Counted from the first letter of the stretch, positions 26,318-36,590 are shown. The stretch is DNA of 64,000 bases from Burkholderia sp. PAMC 26561 (GCF_001557535.2 NZ_CP014310.1:124001-188000), one strand, 5' to 3'. Notes: generated by a model not told the origin, from the letters alone. Numbers and translations are program-made.

Positions 26318-26386
26318 GAAGTGATTGATCAAGGCGACGAGCGTCGTGGGCGATTTTCCCTTTTGGCAATAACCGTCGAACTGTAC
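26309..26386 (-). pseudogene. C-terminal fragment of a receiver protein
   Basis: The minus strand from 26386 reads VQFDGYCQKGKSPTTLVALI, then NHFLD and stop. This matches the C-termini of the receivers at 12788-13219 (FDGYCQKGQPPTHLLALISKF) and 36087-36527. The part before FDGYC is gone, so it is a remnant of a third copy. It overlaps the 3' end of the GAF kinase gene. Confidence 0.75.
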
Positions 26387-28185
26387 CGGCTAAAAATGCC
26401 AGGATGCGCCCGCCAATTAGCCACACCAAGCCGGGCGCATCACTGTTGAGCAATATGGCGGAGCACATTGGAGATTCAAACTGAGCGAGAGAGATGAGTG
26501 CTGATCGTCAAACCTCAACGTCTGAGCTTGCGCCCGTGTCGCGTGGCCCCGTGCCTGCGTTTTTTAACAGCATATCGCTTACCAGCGCGAGTAGTTGAGG
26601 CGGATGGACCGGCTTAGGGTGGAAACGGTCAAATCCCGCGTGGTAAGCCCGGGCTTCATCTTCAGGACGTGTGAAAGCGGTGAGTGCGACGGCTGGCGTG
26701 GAAATGTTCTGTTCACGGATCCAGCGCATTAACGAATAGCCATCCTCACCTGGCATCCCTATGTCCGATGTAATGGCGTCGTAGGTTCCAGAAGACAGTA
26801 GATGACGAGCTGCGCTGGCCGATTCGGCTGTCGACACTTGCGCGCCTTCCATCTTGAAAACCGCCGCCATTGCTTCAAGCGCATCGAGATTGTCTTCGAT
26901 AATTAAAACCCGAACCCCATCAAAGCGAGGAGCCTCGATTGCCCGTAGCGAGTTTTCGCCGATAGAGTCTGTCTCCAAGACGTCAGCCGATTCCAGACGT
27001 GGGAGGGTCACAATAAATTCGCTGCCACGACCTATACCCTCGCTTCGAGCAGTAATGGATCCCCCGTGAAGGTCCACAATATTTGCAGCGATCGCGAGGC
27101 CTATGCCAAGACCTTCATGGTGACGACCTATCGCGTCGTCGGCCTGTGTGAACGGCTCGAAGAGACGTTGCATAAAATCGGGCGCGATTCCGCTCCCATT
27201 GTCGGCAAACAAGACCTTGACATGTTTCGCTCGAATATCGAGCGAAACTTTCACAAAACCGCCCGGCTTAGAATGCTTTATTGCGTTGTCCAAAACATTT
27301 ACGAAAACTTGTCGAAGTCGTAATACGTCGGCCCCCACCGAGACGTCATACTCCGTTGCAGTGGCGATTTGAACATCCTTTATCAAGCCGGCCGCTTTGA
27401 CGTCGCTAATCGCAGCGTTGACAACGTCTTTAAGCGAGACAGTCTCTATTTCTAAAAACAGCTTGCCCGAGGTTATGCTGCTAATGTCGAGCAGATCATC
27501 GACGAGTTTCGACTGCACTCGGACATTGCGCTCGATAGAATCGAGTGCTCTGAACACGAGGTCAAAATCTCGATGGTTTTGACGCAAAAGATAAATCCAT
27601 GCCTGCATCGCGTTTAATGGCGTGCGCAATTCGTGGGAAATGGTCGCGAGAAAAGAGTCTTTCAGGCGGCTGGCGTTTTGCGCCGCTGCCTTCTCTATGC
27701 GCTCGCGCTCCAACAGCATGTCGCGTTGCGCCTGCAGCGCTTTTTGAGCTGAGATGTCTATGGTAATGCCATCAAATCGAACCGGTCGGCCACTGGCGTC
27801 GAGATAGCTACTCCCCTTGGCGCGGATCCATCGGATCGCGCCCTGCGGCGACACGGTTCTATATTCGATGTCGTACGGTTCCGTATTCGAAACGGCTCGT
27901 GTCACCGCCTCGCGAATGGTTTTTCGGTCATCTGGGTGAACTATCGAATAAAAGCGGTCGAAGTCGACCTCCTCATCCTGTGCAAGCCAAAAATGTTGCC
28001 TGCAACGCGCGTCCCAAATGATCTTGCCCAATGGCATCGGACAATGAAACGTACCGATCTCCGCAGCTTCAATCGAAAGCGCGAGGCGCTCCTGGTCCTC
28101 GCGCAGGCGCTCTGCCTGTTGAAGGCTATCTTCAACGTCTGCGATCATGCCTACCCACTCAAATACACTGCCGCGCTCATCCCTA

Positions 28186-29341
28186 GTGTTCTGTCCCAGA
28201 AATAACTTTACATAAATATTTGTTGTTCTACGATAAAGCCATGACCGACAGGGAGGCGATCATGGGACGCAAGGGAATCGAGATTTCGGTGTCGACGCTG
28301 GAGCGGGAGCAATTGCTAACAATGAGTCGCTCGCGTTCTCTGCCTCATTCTTTGGTCCGTCGAGCAAAGATTATTTTGATGGCCGCTGACGGTCATACGA
28401 GCCAGGAAATCGCTTTGCGGTGCGAGGTGACCCCGCCGGCGATCACGCATTGGAAGAAGCGATTTGTCGCACAGGGGCTTGCCGGTCTGCATGATGAAGC
28501 CCGCCCGGGCCGTCCGCGCACACATGACGATGAAGCGGTGGCAGAACTGTTGGCCAGGGTGCTGCACGAGAAGCCGGACGGGGCGACACACTGGAGCGTG
28601 CGCTCTGCCGCTACGCAGACAGGGATTTCTAAGAGTTCGGTGGCCCGGTATCTGTCGCTATTCGGCGTACAGCCCCATCGTTCAAAGAGCTTCAAGCTGT
28701 CTACCGATCCGTACTTTGTTGAGAAGGTGCGCGACATTGTCGGGCTATACCTAAGCCCTCCGACCCATGCACTCGTGCTGTGCGTCGATGAGAAGACCCA
28801 GTGTCAGGCACTGGAGCGTACGCAGCCCGTGCTGCCGATGGGGTTAGGCTATCTCGAAGGGGTAACGCATGACTACATCCGGCACGGGACGACTACCCTG
28901 TTCGCTGCGCTCAATACGGCAACGGGCGAAGTCATCACCCAATGCAAGTCACGCCATAGGCATCAGGAGTTTCTGGCCTTTCTGAATCACGTCGACCAGG
29001 CTGTGCCGACTGATCTCGAGATTCATCTGGTGGTCGACAACTATGCGACGCACAAGCATCCGAAGGTCAAGGCCTGGTTAGCCAAACATCCGCGGTACCA
29101 CATGCATTTCACACCCACCTATTCGAGCTGGCTCAATCAGGTGGAGCGCTGGTTTGGACTGGTTACACAACAGGCGATCCGACGCGGGTCATTCAGAAAC
29201 GTGCGCCAACTGATTACCAGTATCGAGCGCTATGTTCAGCAGTACAACCAGCACAAGCGAGCGTTTGTGTGGACTGCAACAGCCGATTCCATTCTCAAGA
29301 AAGTGGCGAAACTATGTAAAGTTATTTCTGGGACAGAACAC
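28186..29341 (+). mobile_element. IS630-family insertion sequence (1156 bp)
   Basis: The ends are inverted repeats starting GTGTTCTGTCCCAGAAATAA. TA duplicates (28184-28185 and 29342-29343) flank the element within a CTAG-like context, as known for IS630. One intact transposase gene fills it. It interrupts a hybrid kinase gene. Confidence 0.93.
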
Positions 29342-29344
29342 TAG
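28262..29344 (+). CDS. IS630-family transposase
   Basis: About 360 residues from ATG 28262, with AGGGAGG upstream; an ATG at 28241 is possible. The N-terminal helix-turn-helix (TSQEIALRCEVTPPAITHWK) precedes the DDE core: LCVDEKTQCQAL, LVVDNYATHK and SWLNQVERWFG. The stop codon TAG is formed by the duplicated target TA plus the next flanking G, so it lies outside the element. The gene looks intact. Confidence 0.95.
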   Translation: MGRKGIEISVSTLEREQLLTMSRSRSLPHSLVRRAKIILMAADGHTSQEIALRCEVTPPAITHWKKRFVAQGLAGLHDEARPGRPRTHDDEAVAELLARVLHEKPDGATHWSVRSAATQTGISKSSVARYLSLFGVQPHRSKSFKLSTDPYFVEKVRDIVGLYLSPPTHALVLCVDEKTQCQALERTQPVLPMGLGYLEGVTHDYIRHGTTTLFAALNTATGEVITQCKSRHRHQEFLAFLNHVDQAVPTDLEIHLVVDNYATHKHPKVKAWLAKHPRYHMHFTPTYSSWLNQVERWFGLVTQQAIRRGSFRNVRQLITSIERYVQQYNQHKRAFVWTATADSILKKVAKLCKVISGTEH

Positions 29345-30083
29345 TGCCTGCCGCACTAATGCGACAACGATGGTAATCGCCGGCGGCCGAGCACCACAGT
29401 CTCACATCGACACGGTACGGCGCGTCGGTCTCAACGGACTTTGAAAGAGCGGCTTCTACCTTGGTCCGATCGTCCGGGTGAATCATTCGACTCCACCCGA
29501 AGCCTTGATGTTCCTCCCAGGGCTGCCCTGTAAATCGCTGCCACGAGGACTGAGGCGATGCAAACTGTCCGTCCGCACTACATTGATATACAACAGCGCT
29601 AGCGGCGGCCACGAGCGAGCGGTAGCGTGACTCGGCCTGCAACTGCCCGCTCTCTTCGGCGATGGTTTCGTCGATATTGACGGTGCTCCCTAGCCAGCCA
29701 TGAATGCTCGCGTCTGGCGCTATGACCGCTTTAGCTTGGGACAACACCCAGCGATATATGCCGCCGATCTTCATGCGATGCCTGGCGCAATAATTCTGTC
29801 CGCTATTAGCTGAGCGGCGCCAAGCGGCGGCAGTCATTTCGACGTCATCTGGATGCAGGAGGTCTTCCCAGCGGATGTTGCTAAGAGTTGGATTGGCCGG
29901 ATCATCCGGATTAGACCGAAGTGCATCTTCGCTAATAAAATTGATTTGGCCCGCAGGTCCTGCTGTCCAAGAAATCGTTGGGCTTGCCTCTGAAAGCAGG
30001 CGGTAATTCCTCAATACGGCTTCGCAGGACCAAGCTTCTGCCGAAGCTAGATAGCTTTCCGATGCATCGCTTCCCACTGGCAT

Positions 30084-30459
30084 ATCGCCACCCTACGTAA
30101 AAATCAAATAGTGTTGGATAACCAAGCGCGCTCGAATTGCGGCAACAATCTACGAATGCAGAGTAAATGTTTGAGCGCGCTCGCTTTCCTCGGTCTTCCG
30201 GACAGTTTAAACTTTCTCTATCTAGGCCATCGTTCCAAGTCCAGCTTTCTACATGGAGATAAACGGGCCGCATAGCAATATCTGCTCCTCAACTGGCGGT
30301 CGGATCCCTGCCGTGGATCCGGACCAGCTCGAGGCGTTCCGGACCACCTGCCGCTGCGCATCTGTAATCGAGCACGACAGTTAGGGGCAGTGGCGAAGGA
30401 ACGCTATGCGCTACCGCTTGAGCCGCCGAGGACGCTCGCTTACCGTGACCGATATCAGA
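30084..30459. other. Region between split kinase and inverted-repeat element
   Basis: No gene with a clear start. A plus-strand frame ending about 30402 (VDPDQLEAFRTTCRC) looks protein-like but has no start codon or family. It may be the remnant of a gene disrupted by the adjacent element. Confidence 0.35.
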
Positions 30460-30776
30460 TGTCGAAGAACGAATAAATTGCGAATATGAACGAATAACCT
30501 GCGAACGGCCAATCGTGCCCAGATTGAGCGCTGGTAAGGCTTTGTAGCATGTCTCGTCAGGATAACTGCGAGTTGCGTCGCTACAACAGGCTCTCAATTT
30601 CGAACTCAAATTTTGCGAATGCGTTGCAGGCTGAACCCATATGCTTCGAATGCCTATCCTGCCCGGAGGTCGTTCAATGGCTTTGTCCAATAGGTAATGA
30701 AGCCTGCGTGCTGCCCCGTGCAGCGGCATATCCGCAATTTATTCGTTCATATTCGCAGTTATTCCGTACTTCGACA
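30460..30776. mobile_element. Small element with ~50-bp terminal inverted repeats (MITE-like)
   Basis: Both ends begin TGTCGAAG and continue as near-identical inverted arms for about 45-50 bp (left 30460-30508, right 30728-30776). Each arm holds two copies of a ~17-bp motif, AACGAATAANNTGCGAA or a close variant, 21 bp apart. The 317-bp element contains no transposase domain. The paired sites one to two helical turns apart suggest recombinase binding, perhaps of tyrosine-recombinase type. No target duplication was identified. Confidence 0.65.
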
Positions 30777-30956
30777 TTTGTGGCCCTCAAGAGAGCCTTC
30801 GAAGTTGTCGGGATCGGCCGCCCCAGAGCTTGCCTAGAAGGAGGTGAGGCATTCCGTTGATGCTTGCAACGCATCGGGGAGCTTGAGCGAGCTGCCGTAT
30901 AGCGTCAGCCATTTCCGTTCAAGGCGCCGGCTGAAGCATGACGAAGCCCATCGCTC
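30777..30956. other. Short region after the inverted-repeat element
   Basis: 180 bp; no supported gene. It contains AGGAGGTGAG near 30839, but no good frame follows. Confidence 0.4.
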
Positions 30957-33900
30957 CTAGAGAGATTTTGCCCTTCTAATCCGTTCGATCGCACCAAGTA
31001 AAAGAGGTAAAGAGACGGGCTTTCCTAGATGGGCATCAAAGCCAACACGCAGCGCTTTCGCAATATCCTGTTTGCGTCCGAACCCGGTGACGGCGATCGC
31101 AGGTGTTTTCGCCATCCTCGGAAGCTTTCGCAAAGCGGCTATGAACTCATAGCCGTTCATCTCCGGCATTCCGATATCTGACAAAATCAAATCGAAATCA
31201 ATATTGCCCGCAGTTGCCAAGGCTTGCTCTGCACTCGTCGCTGCTTGCACGTGCGCCCCTTCGAGTTCCAAGAGCATCTGGAATGCGTCGAGTGCTTCAA
31301 GCGAATCGTCGACCAACAGAACTCTCAACTCCTTGAGCGTGCTCGAATCGCGAGACCCGCTCGGGGGTTCTAATCGACGCGCCGTCGGGCTTTCCGGTAG
31401 CCAAAGACGGAAACGCGCGCCCTTCCCGGCGCCGGCAGAATGGGCCTCGATCCGGCCGCCGTGCATCTCTGACAATTGCTTGACCAGAGAGAGGCCTATT
31501 CCTAGCCCTCCGCGCTCGCGGTTTCCTGCCGCTTCCGCTTGACTGAACATGTCAAAGATTCTCGGCAGAAAATCTGGCGCTATGCCGCGACCTGTGTCCG
31601 CGACTTCGATGCATGCATGCCCGTCATCCCGGGAGAGCGCAATTGTGACTTGTCCCCCGCGCGGCGTGAACTTCAACGCATTGCGCACGAGATTCCACAG
31701 CATCTGCTCGACGCGGACAGCGTCTGCCCAAATAACAATAGGGTCGTCAACTCCTGACATCGATAGATCAATGCCGCTCATCGCCGCGTCAGCCGCGCTC
31801 GCCTCTACGACCGAGCGTACTCCCATCGCTAAGTTAACCGATCCAAGATCTAACGCCAGTTTGCCTGTACGAACGCGCGACAGATCAAGCAAATCGTCGA
31901 TGATTTTTGCCTGGCCGATGACCGAGCGCTGGATTGCCTCGGCTGCCTCTTGAACGATTGCGATACCCCTGGCTTCAACGGCACGCGTAAGCAACTCCGC
32001 TTTCACGTGAATCAGGTTCAGTGGGTTCTTGAGTTCGTGCGACAACACAGCGAAGAATTCATCTTTCAAGCGGTTGGCGGCTTCGGCCTGCAGACGCACT
32101 TCGCGCTCGAATGTCAACTGCGACTGCTGCTTATTTTCGATCCCTTTTTTGTCCGTCACATCACGAACGATCTTCGCATAACCCCTGAAGTTGGGCGTGT
32201 CGATTAATGTCACGACGCCGCTACAGTAGACCTGCGAACCATCACAGCGCAGATGCCACCGCTCGTCCTCCGCGCGCCCCGTGTTGGCTGCTTGTATCCG
32301 CTCAGCCTGTGGAATGCCTTGTGCACGGTCCTCGGGCAGGAAAATCATCTCGATGGACTTTCCGATCGCATCGGCTTCCTTGTATCCGAATACTTTCTCC
32401 GCGCCTTTGTTCCAACTGACGATTACGCCGTCCATGTCCTTCACGATGATGCCGTAGTCGTCGGTGCTTAGCGCCGCAAGCGTCAGCCTTCCTTCACTTT
32501 TTCGCGCTTCGGACTGGGCCTGACGTTGAGAAGTGACATCAATCAACGTGAGGACGGCCCCGTCGATGCGATCGTCGGCGGTGCGGTACGGCAACAATCG
32601 AGCTAGAAACCAACGTCCGTCGTCTGTTTCAACCTCACGTTCGATAATCTTCAGGCTGCCGAAAGCAGCGGCGGCATCGACGGCAAGTTCGGGGTAGTGC
32701 AGATGATGCGTGAGATCAAGCAAAGGCCGACCCTTATCGGACTTGAGCAAATTAAACAGGCCAACTGCCGGTGCGGTGAAACTTTTGATGCGCATCGCCC
32801 GGTCTACAAAGATGGTTGCAATGTTCGTTGAGGCAATGAGATTCTCGAGATCATCGTTGGCCTTGGCGGTCTCTTCGACTTTCGCTTGCAGCTCAGCGTT
32901 TACCGTCACTAGCTCTTCATTCACTGAATGCAGCTCTTCCTTACTCGTTTCCAGCTCCTCGCTCGCTGAACGGAGTTCCTCAACAATCGCTTGTAACTCC
33001 TCGTTGGACGCTTTCAACTCCTCGGTCGAGACGCTCGACTGTTCAATGGACGACTGCAGGTTTTCCTTCGCAAGTTGCAGTTCTGCTTCGAGTTGTACGG
33101 TAACGGAATCGTGTATAGCGAAAGTGTCATGGTTGGTCGCGCTGCCTGCGCGCACCGCGTCGTCTGCAAATTCGACGAACGAAATCAGCAGGACATCTGC
33201 GCCTGTTTCTCGATCATGGTACGGATGCACCAACATGCTTATGTACACGGGCGTTGAGTCGCGCGAAAATCGCACCGCTCGTGTGGCGACGTCTACTCCC
33301 TTTTGTGATGCCCCAAACAGCGCGGTGCGTAGTTCAAGCCGTAAATCAGGGTGGATGAGTGTGAGAAGGTTATGTGATGGCTCGCCATTCATGTAATGAA
33401 AGAACCGTCCAACCTCACCTGACATGTGCACGACCTCGGCGTCGCGGTCGACGATGACACTTGGGGATGAGGCGTGTTCAATCGCTCGCCGATGCAGGTC
33501 AGCCGTTGCCAACCGAGGTTGTTGGACGACTGGCCGCGCCGCGACGCTCAGTTGTAGTTGGCCGACGGGCGATCGGCTAACGGGCACAGCAGACGCCCGC
33601 GGGCGTAAAGTGAGCACCTTCGCTTGGTAGATTCGATTTTTCTTATCGACCGCTACGAATAAATCATCCGCAACTTCAGCCGATTCCGAGCTACCCAGAA
33701 ACAAAAAGCCGCCCGGCTTGAGTGCGAAGTGAAACGTTTGAAAGATCTGTCGTTGAACGGTGCGGTCCAGATAAATCAGCAGGTTGCGGCATGACACGAG
33801 GTCGACTTGCGAGAAGGGAGGGTCGCGCAAGAGATTGTGAGGCGCGAATAGCACCTTCTCGCGAACCGACTTGTTGATCACGTAACGCTCGCGAGCGTGG

Positions 33901-35120
33901 GTGAAAAATCGATCTAGTCGAGTTGGTGGCACGTCCGTGAGGATCGACTCCGGATAGCTGCCTCTTCTGGCAACTTCGATGGCATGCTGGTCGATGTCGG
34001 TCGCGAACAGGTGAATCGCGGGCGACGCAGTGTCCTCCGGCAAACGCTCGGACAACAATATTGCTAATGAATAGACCTCCTCCCCTGTCGAACAACCCGC
34101 CACCCACACACGTACCGGCTCGTCAAGTTCTCGCTCTTTGGCGACAATCTTTGGCACTACCTCACGCTCGAGTGCCTCGAACGCGTCGCGATCTCGGAAG
34201 AAATTTGTGACTCCGATCAACATGTCCTTGAGCAGCAACGACGTTTCGTCCGGGTGATCGTCCAGGAACTTCCGATACAACGGGAGACTGGCAAGGGCGT
34301 TGACTTGTAGACGTCGTTCAATGCGCCGCAGTACCGTCGCACGTTTGTAGTGGTGAAAGTCATGGCCGGTGCGCGTTTGAAGGGTCGCCAATATCCCATG
34401 TAGTGCTTCCTCAGCAGATACAGTCTGATCAGGCGCATCAACGGTTAAGGCGGCTTGCTCTGTATCGGACGGGGGCAACTCGATTGCCCGCATGTTGTTC
34501 CACAGTTCAATTAGTTTTTGGGGAATATCGCCCACCGGAAGCACGATATCCACCATCCCGGTCGCGATTGCATTGCGCGGCATGTCGTCGTACTCAGCGT
34601 CCTCAGGACTCTGTGCGATAGTGATTCCGGCGAACTCTTTGATGCGACCGATGCCAACCGCACCGTCACTTCCGGACCCGGAAAGAATGACGCTAATCGC
34701 CTGGGCGCCGTGCGCCTCGGCTAGACTTCGAAAAAATAAATCGATTGCAACGGGCCGACCGACTGGCCGCTCGGCATGCGTGACTCCCAAATGACCGTCC
34801 ATCATCGACAAGTTGTTTGATGGCGATATGAGGTAAATGCAATTCTTCTCAATTCTTGTTTCCGCGTTCACCTGAACAACTCGCATCTTGGTGGAACGCT
34901 GTAAAACTTGGTCTGCAACGCTCTCGTGCGTTGGAGATAAGTGAAGCACGATCACAAAGGCCATGCCGGTATCGCTGGGCATGTTTTCAAACAATCGAAG
35001 TAGGGCTGGGATTCCGCCTGCCGACGCGCCGATTCCCACCACAGGGAAATCCAGCGAGCTTCCCTTGAGGGGCTGAATGGGCCTGCTGGCTGGAGTTTCG
35101 CTCGGCGTTGTCTCTGTCAT
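30957..35120 (-). CDS. CheB-CheR-PAS-histidine kinase-receiver fusion protein
   Basis: 1387 residues. The CheB methylesterase domain (about 25-210) has GIGASAGGIPAL (Ser), LHLSPTH (His) and SGSGSDGAVG (Asp). The CheR methyltransferase (about 235-500) has VWVAGCSTGEEVYSLAI (SAM site), LFATDIDQHAI and VSCRNLLIYLD. A PAS region and a long coiled coil (about 660-760, repeated EELxxxxEEL) follow, then two more PAS regions, HisKA (AVLSHELKNPLNL), HATPase (NLVRNALKFT, GGLGIGLSLVKQLSEMHGG) and a receiver (about 1260-1380, VLLVDDSLEALDA, LILSDIGMPEMNG, GKPV). There is no membrane segment. These fusions are common in soil bacteria; outputs are mostly unknown. Confidence 0.93.
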   Translation of the reverse strand: MTETTPSETPASRPIQPLKGSSLDFPVVGIGASAGGIPALLRLFENMPSDTGMAFVIVLHLSPTHESVADQVLQRSTKMRVVQVNAETRIEKNCIYLISPSNNLSMMDGHLGVTHAERPVGRPVAIDLFFRSLAEAHGAQAISVILSGSGSDGAVGIGRIKEFAGITIAQSPEDAEYDDMPRNAIATGMVDIVLPVGDIPQKLIELWNNMRAIELPPSDTEQAALTVDAPDQTVSAEEALHGILATLQTRTGHDFHHYKRATVLRRIERRLQVNALASLPLYRKFLDDHPDETSLLLKDMLIGVTNFFRDRDAFEALEREVVPKIVAKERELDEPVRVWVAGCSTGEEVYSLAILLSERLPEDTASPAIHLFATDIDQHAIEVARRGSYPESILTDVPPTRLDRFFTHARERYVINKSVREKVLFAPHNLLRDPPFSQVDLVSCRNLLIYLDRTVQRQIFQTFHFALKPGGFLFLGSSESAEVADDLFVAVDKKNRIYQAKVLTLRPRASAVPVSRSPVGQLQLSVAARPVVQQPRLATADLHRRAIEHASSPSVIVDRDAEVVHMSGEVGRFFHYMNGEPSHNLLTLIHPDLRLELRTALFGASQKGVDVATRAVRFSRDSTPVYISMLVHPYHDRETGADVLLISFVEFADDAVRAGSATNHDTFAIHDSVTVQLEAELQLAKENLQSSIEQSSVSTEELKASNEELQAIVEELRSASEELETSKEELHSVNEELVTVNAELQAKVEETAKANDDLENLIASTNIATIFVDRAMRIKSFTAPAVGLFNLLKSDKGRPLLDLTHHLHYPELAVDAAAAFGSLKIIEREVETDDGRWFLARLLPYRTADDRIDGAVLTLIDVTSQRQAQSEARKSEGRLTLAALSTDDYGIIVKDMDGVIVSWNKGAEKVFGYKEADAIGKSIEMIFLPEDRAQGIPQAERIQAANTGRAEDERWHLRCDGSQVYCSGVVTLIDTPNFRGYAKIVRDVTDKKGIENKQQSQLTFEREVRLQAEAANRLKDEFFAVLSHELKNPLNLIHVKAELLTRAVEARGIAIVQEAAEAIQRSVIGQAKIIDDLLDLSRVRTGKLALDLGSVNLAMGVRSVVEASAADAAMSGIDLSMSGVDDPIVIWADAVRVEQMLWNLVRNALKFTPRGGQVTIALSRDDGHACIEVADTGRGIAPDFLPRIFDMFSQAEAAGNRERGGLGIGLSLVKQLSEMHGGRIEAHSAGAGKGARFRLWLPESPTARRLEPPSGSRDSSTLKELRVLLVDDSLEALDAFQMLLELEGAHVQAATSAEQALATAGNIDFDLILSDIGMPEMNGYEFIAALRKLPRMAKTPAIAVTGFGRKQDIAKALRVGFDAHLGKPVSLPLLLGAIERIRRAKSL

Positions 35121-35689
35121 CGGAATTTGTTCGCGCTGCGTTAGATCAGCTCGAAATCATTAGAGGTGTGCTATTTGCCTTAAAAAATAGCGGCGAACTT
35201 TAAAACGTCGGGCCCGCAAACCCCATTCCCAAGACGGCATTCTTCGATAGTTTATTGATGACACCGTTCGGCGCAACCTCTTTTTTGCGAAAGCCAGGCG
35301 GGGAGTGGGTGACGATAAATATAAGACAAAAAAAGACTTGCCGCCGCGCGGACCGGTGGATCCGCGGCAATTTTGGCGGCGTCTTACCGTCTACACAATA
35401 GCCCAGGGTCTCAGTATCCCGCCTTACGAAGCGCATGACTCATAGCGATCGATTTGTGCCAGATCGCAAGCTATTCAATTCCCATCCCACAAGATCACAA
35501 GGCAAGGACGCTCGAGCAAAAATCCTTTTTGGGACGGACTTTTGGTAAGACAGGCCTTTTACTAAAAAAGAGGTTTGTGTCTCCTCTGCTGCCCCCAGCT
35601 AGGGCGTGTCGGTCGTCCCGCGATGCTGCTTCCAAAGCTGGACTTACCGGCCAGACTAACGGCTACGCGTCACCACTGCCAAACGCGCG
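35121..35689. other. Intergenic region with no supported gene
   Basis: A minus-strand frame at 35200-35436 lacks family features. GC-rich inverted segments near 35340-35375 (GCCGC...GCGGC) could form a hairpin. The stretch before 35690 may be remnant DNA from the decayed SDR gene. Confidence 0.4.
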
Positions 35690-35886
35690 TGGGCAGTGCC
35701 ATCGCGCCGATGTTGATTGATAACGGAATGTTCGCTGGAAATCCAAACATCAAGAAAGAACTTATTCCTGTGGGACGATTCGGCGCGCCCGAGGAGGTTG
35801 CAGAGGTTGAAGAGGTCGCTAGCGCGAGCAGATGTGACGACGAACGGAGCATTGCGATTACAAACAGCATCCCAGCGGGTGCCTGA
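35690..35886 (+). pseudogene. C-terminal remnant of a short-chain dehydrogenase (SDR)
   Basis: The frame reads GSAIAPMLIDNGMFAGNPNI, then KKELIPVGRFGAPEEVAEV. This is the usual SDR C-terminal segment after the PG motif (IAxPML...ELIPxGRFGxPEEVA). After EEVAEV the frame is disturbed: DNA for LARADVTT continues in another frame. The N-terminal Rossmann part and the YxxxK site are absent. It is a non-functional fragment. Confidence 0.75.
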
Positions 35887-36086
35887 TTCGCACCCGGGCC
35901 AATAACCAGTCCCCTTTAACGGATCCTCTTCGAAGAACCCGCGAAAAAAAAAGGGGCTTGGCATCGGGTCGTACATCGCTGGGCGATCGCGAGGGGCCTC
36001 AGCGGAGCGCTCCAGGTTGACCGTATAGGAGACGATGCCAGATCCACGATTGTGCTCAACAACGGCCCATCCCCGGAAAACTATAG

Positions 36087-36527
36087 CTAGTGCATGAAGT
36101 TCGTGACCAATCCGAACAGCTTCGTTGGCGGTTGCCCTTTTTGGCAATATCCATCGAATTCATTATCAATGAGATGCCGGCGCACCTCGCTTTCGTCCAA
36201 TGCGGTGAAAGCAATGATGGCAATCCCGCAAGTGCGCTCGTCATTGCGTAGCGCGAATGCGACTTGGAAGCCGTTGCATTCAGGCATCGAGATGTCCATG
36301 ACGATGACATGGGGGAGCCAATGCGTCGCCATACTGATCGCTTCTACGCCCCCAAAGGCTACGCGGCACTCGACATTTTCAAATGACAAATAGGCGGCTA
36401 GCGCCTGCGCCGCATTTGCATTGTCATCCACCACTAAAACGCGCGGCTGGATTTCGCCCACGGCGACATGACGCGCGGTCCAGGTTGCGCATTCCGCTCG
36501 ATTTTTTGAATTCACAATTTCTCCCAT
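36087..36527 (-). CDS. Stand-alone receiver protein, copy 2
   Basis: About 146 residues from ATG 36527; an upstream TTG at 36560 is less likely. The receiver has VLVVDDNANAAQALAAYLSF, acceptor Asp in VIVMDISMPECNG, AFTALDE and FDGYCQKGQPPTKL. It is very close to the protein at 12788-13219, so the two arose by duplication. There is no output domain. It probably serves one of the orphan kinases nearby. Confidence 0.88.
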   Translation of the reverse strand: MGEIVNSKNRAECATWTARHVAVGEIQPRVLVVDDNANAAQALAAYLSFENVECRVAFGGVEAISMATHWLPHVIVMDISMPECNGFQVAFALRNDERTCGIAIIAFTALDESEVRRHLIDNEFDGYCQKGQPPTKLFGLVTNFMH

Positions 36528-36590
36528 TGACGGGAGAAACGCACCCCGCGTGCCTGCCAAGGTTTTGTTGAGTCTGTCTGAGGACAGTGA

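Larger units (their letters stand above)
26508..30083 (-). pseudogene. Hybrid histidine kinase split by an IS630 element
   Basis: The 5' part (30083-29342, AGGGTGG before the ATG) encodes two PAS-like domains (WEDLLHPDDVEM; GFGWSRMIHPDDRTK). The 3' part (28183-26508) encodes a third PAS (FDRFYSIVHPDD), HisKA (LATISHELRTPLNAMQAWIY), HATPase (NVLDNAIKHS, GLGIGLAIAANIVDLHGG) and a receiver (VLIIEDNLDALEA, ITSDIGMPGEDG, HPKPV). Removing the IS and one TA joins them in frame as AAGT|RDERGSVFEWVG, giving about 805 residues. The 3' frame keeps an ATG at 28148, so a truncated PAS-kinase-receiver might still be made. Confidence 0.85.

Noticed and set aside
30289..30729. 146-residue minus-strand frame
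   Set aside because: Crosses the inverted-repeat element; no start signal or family.
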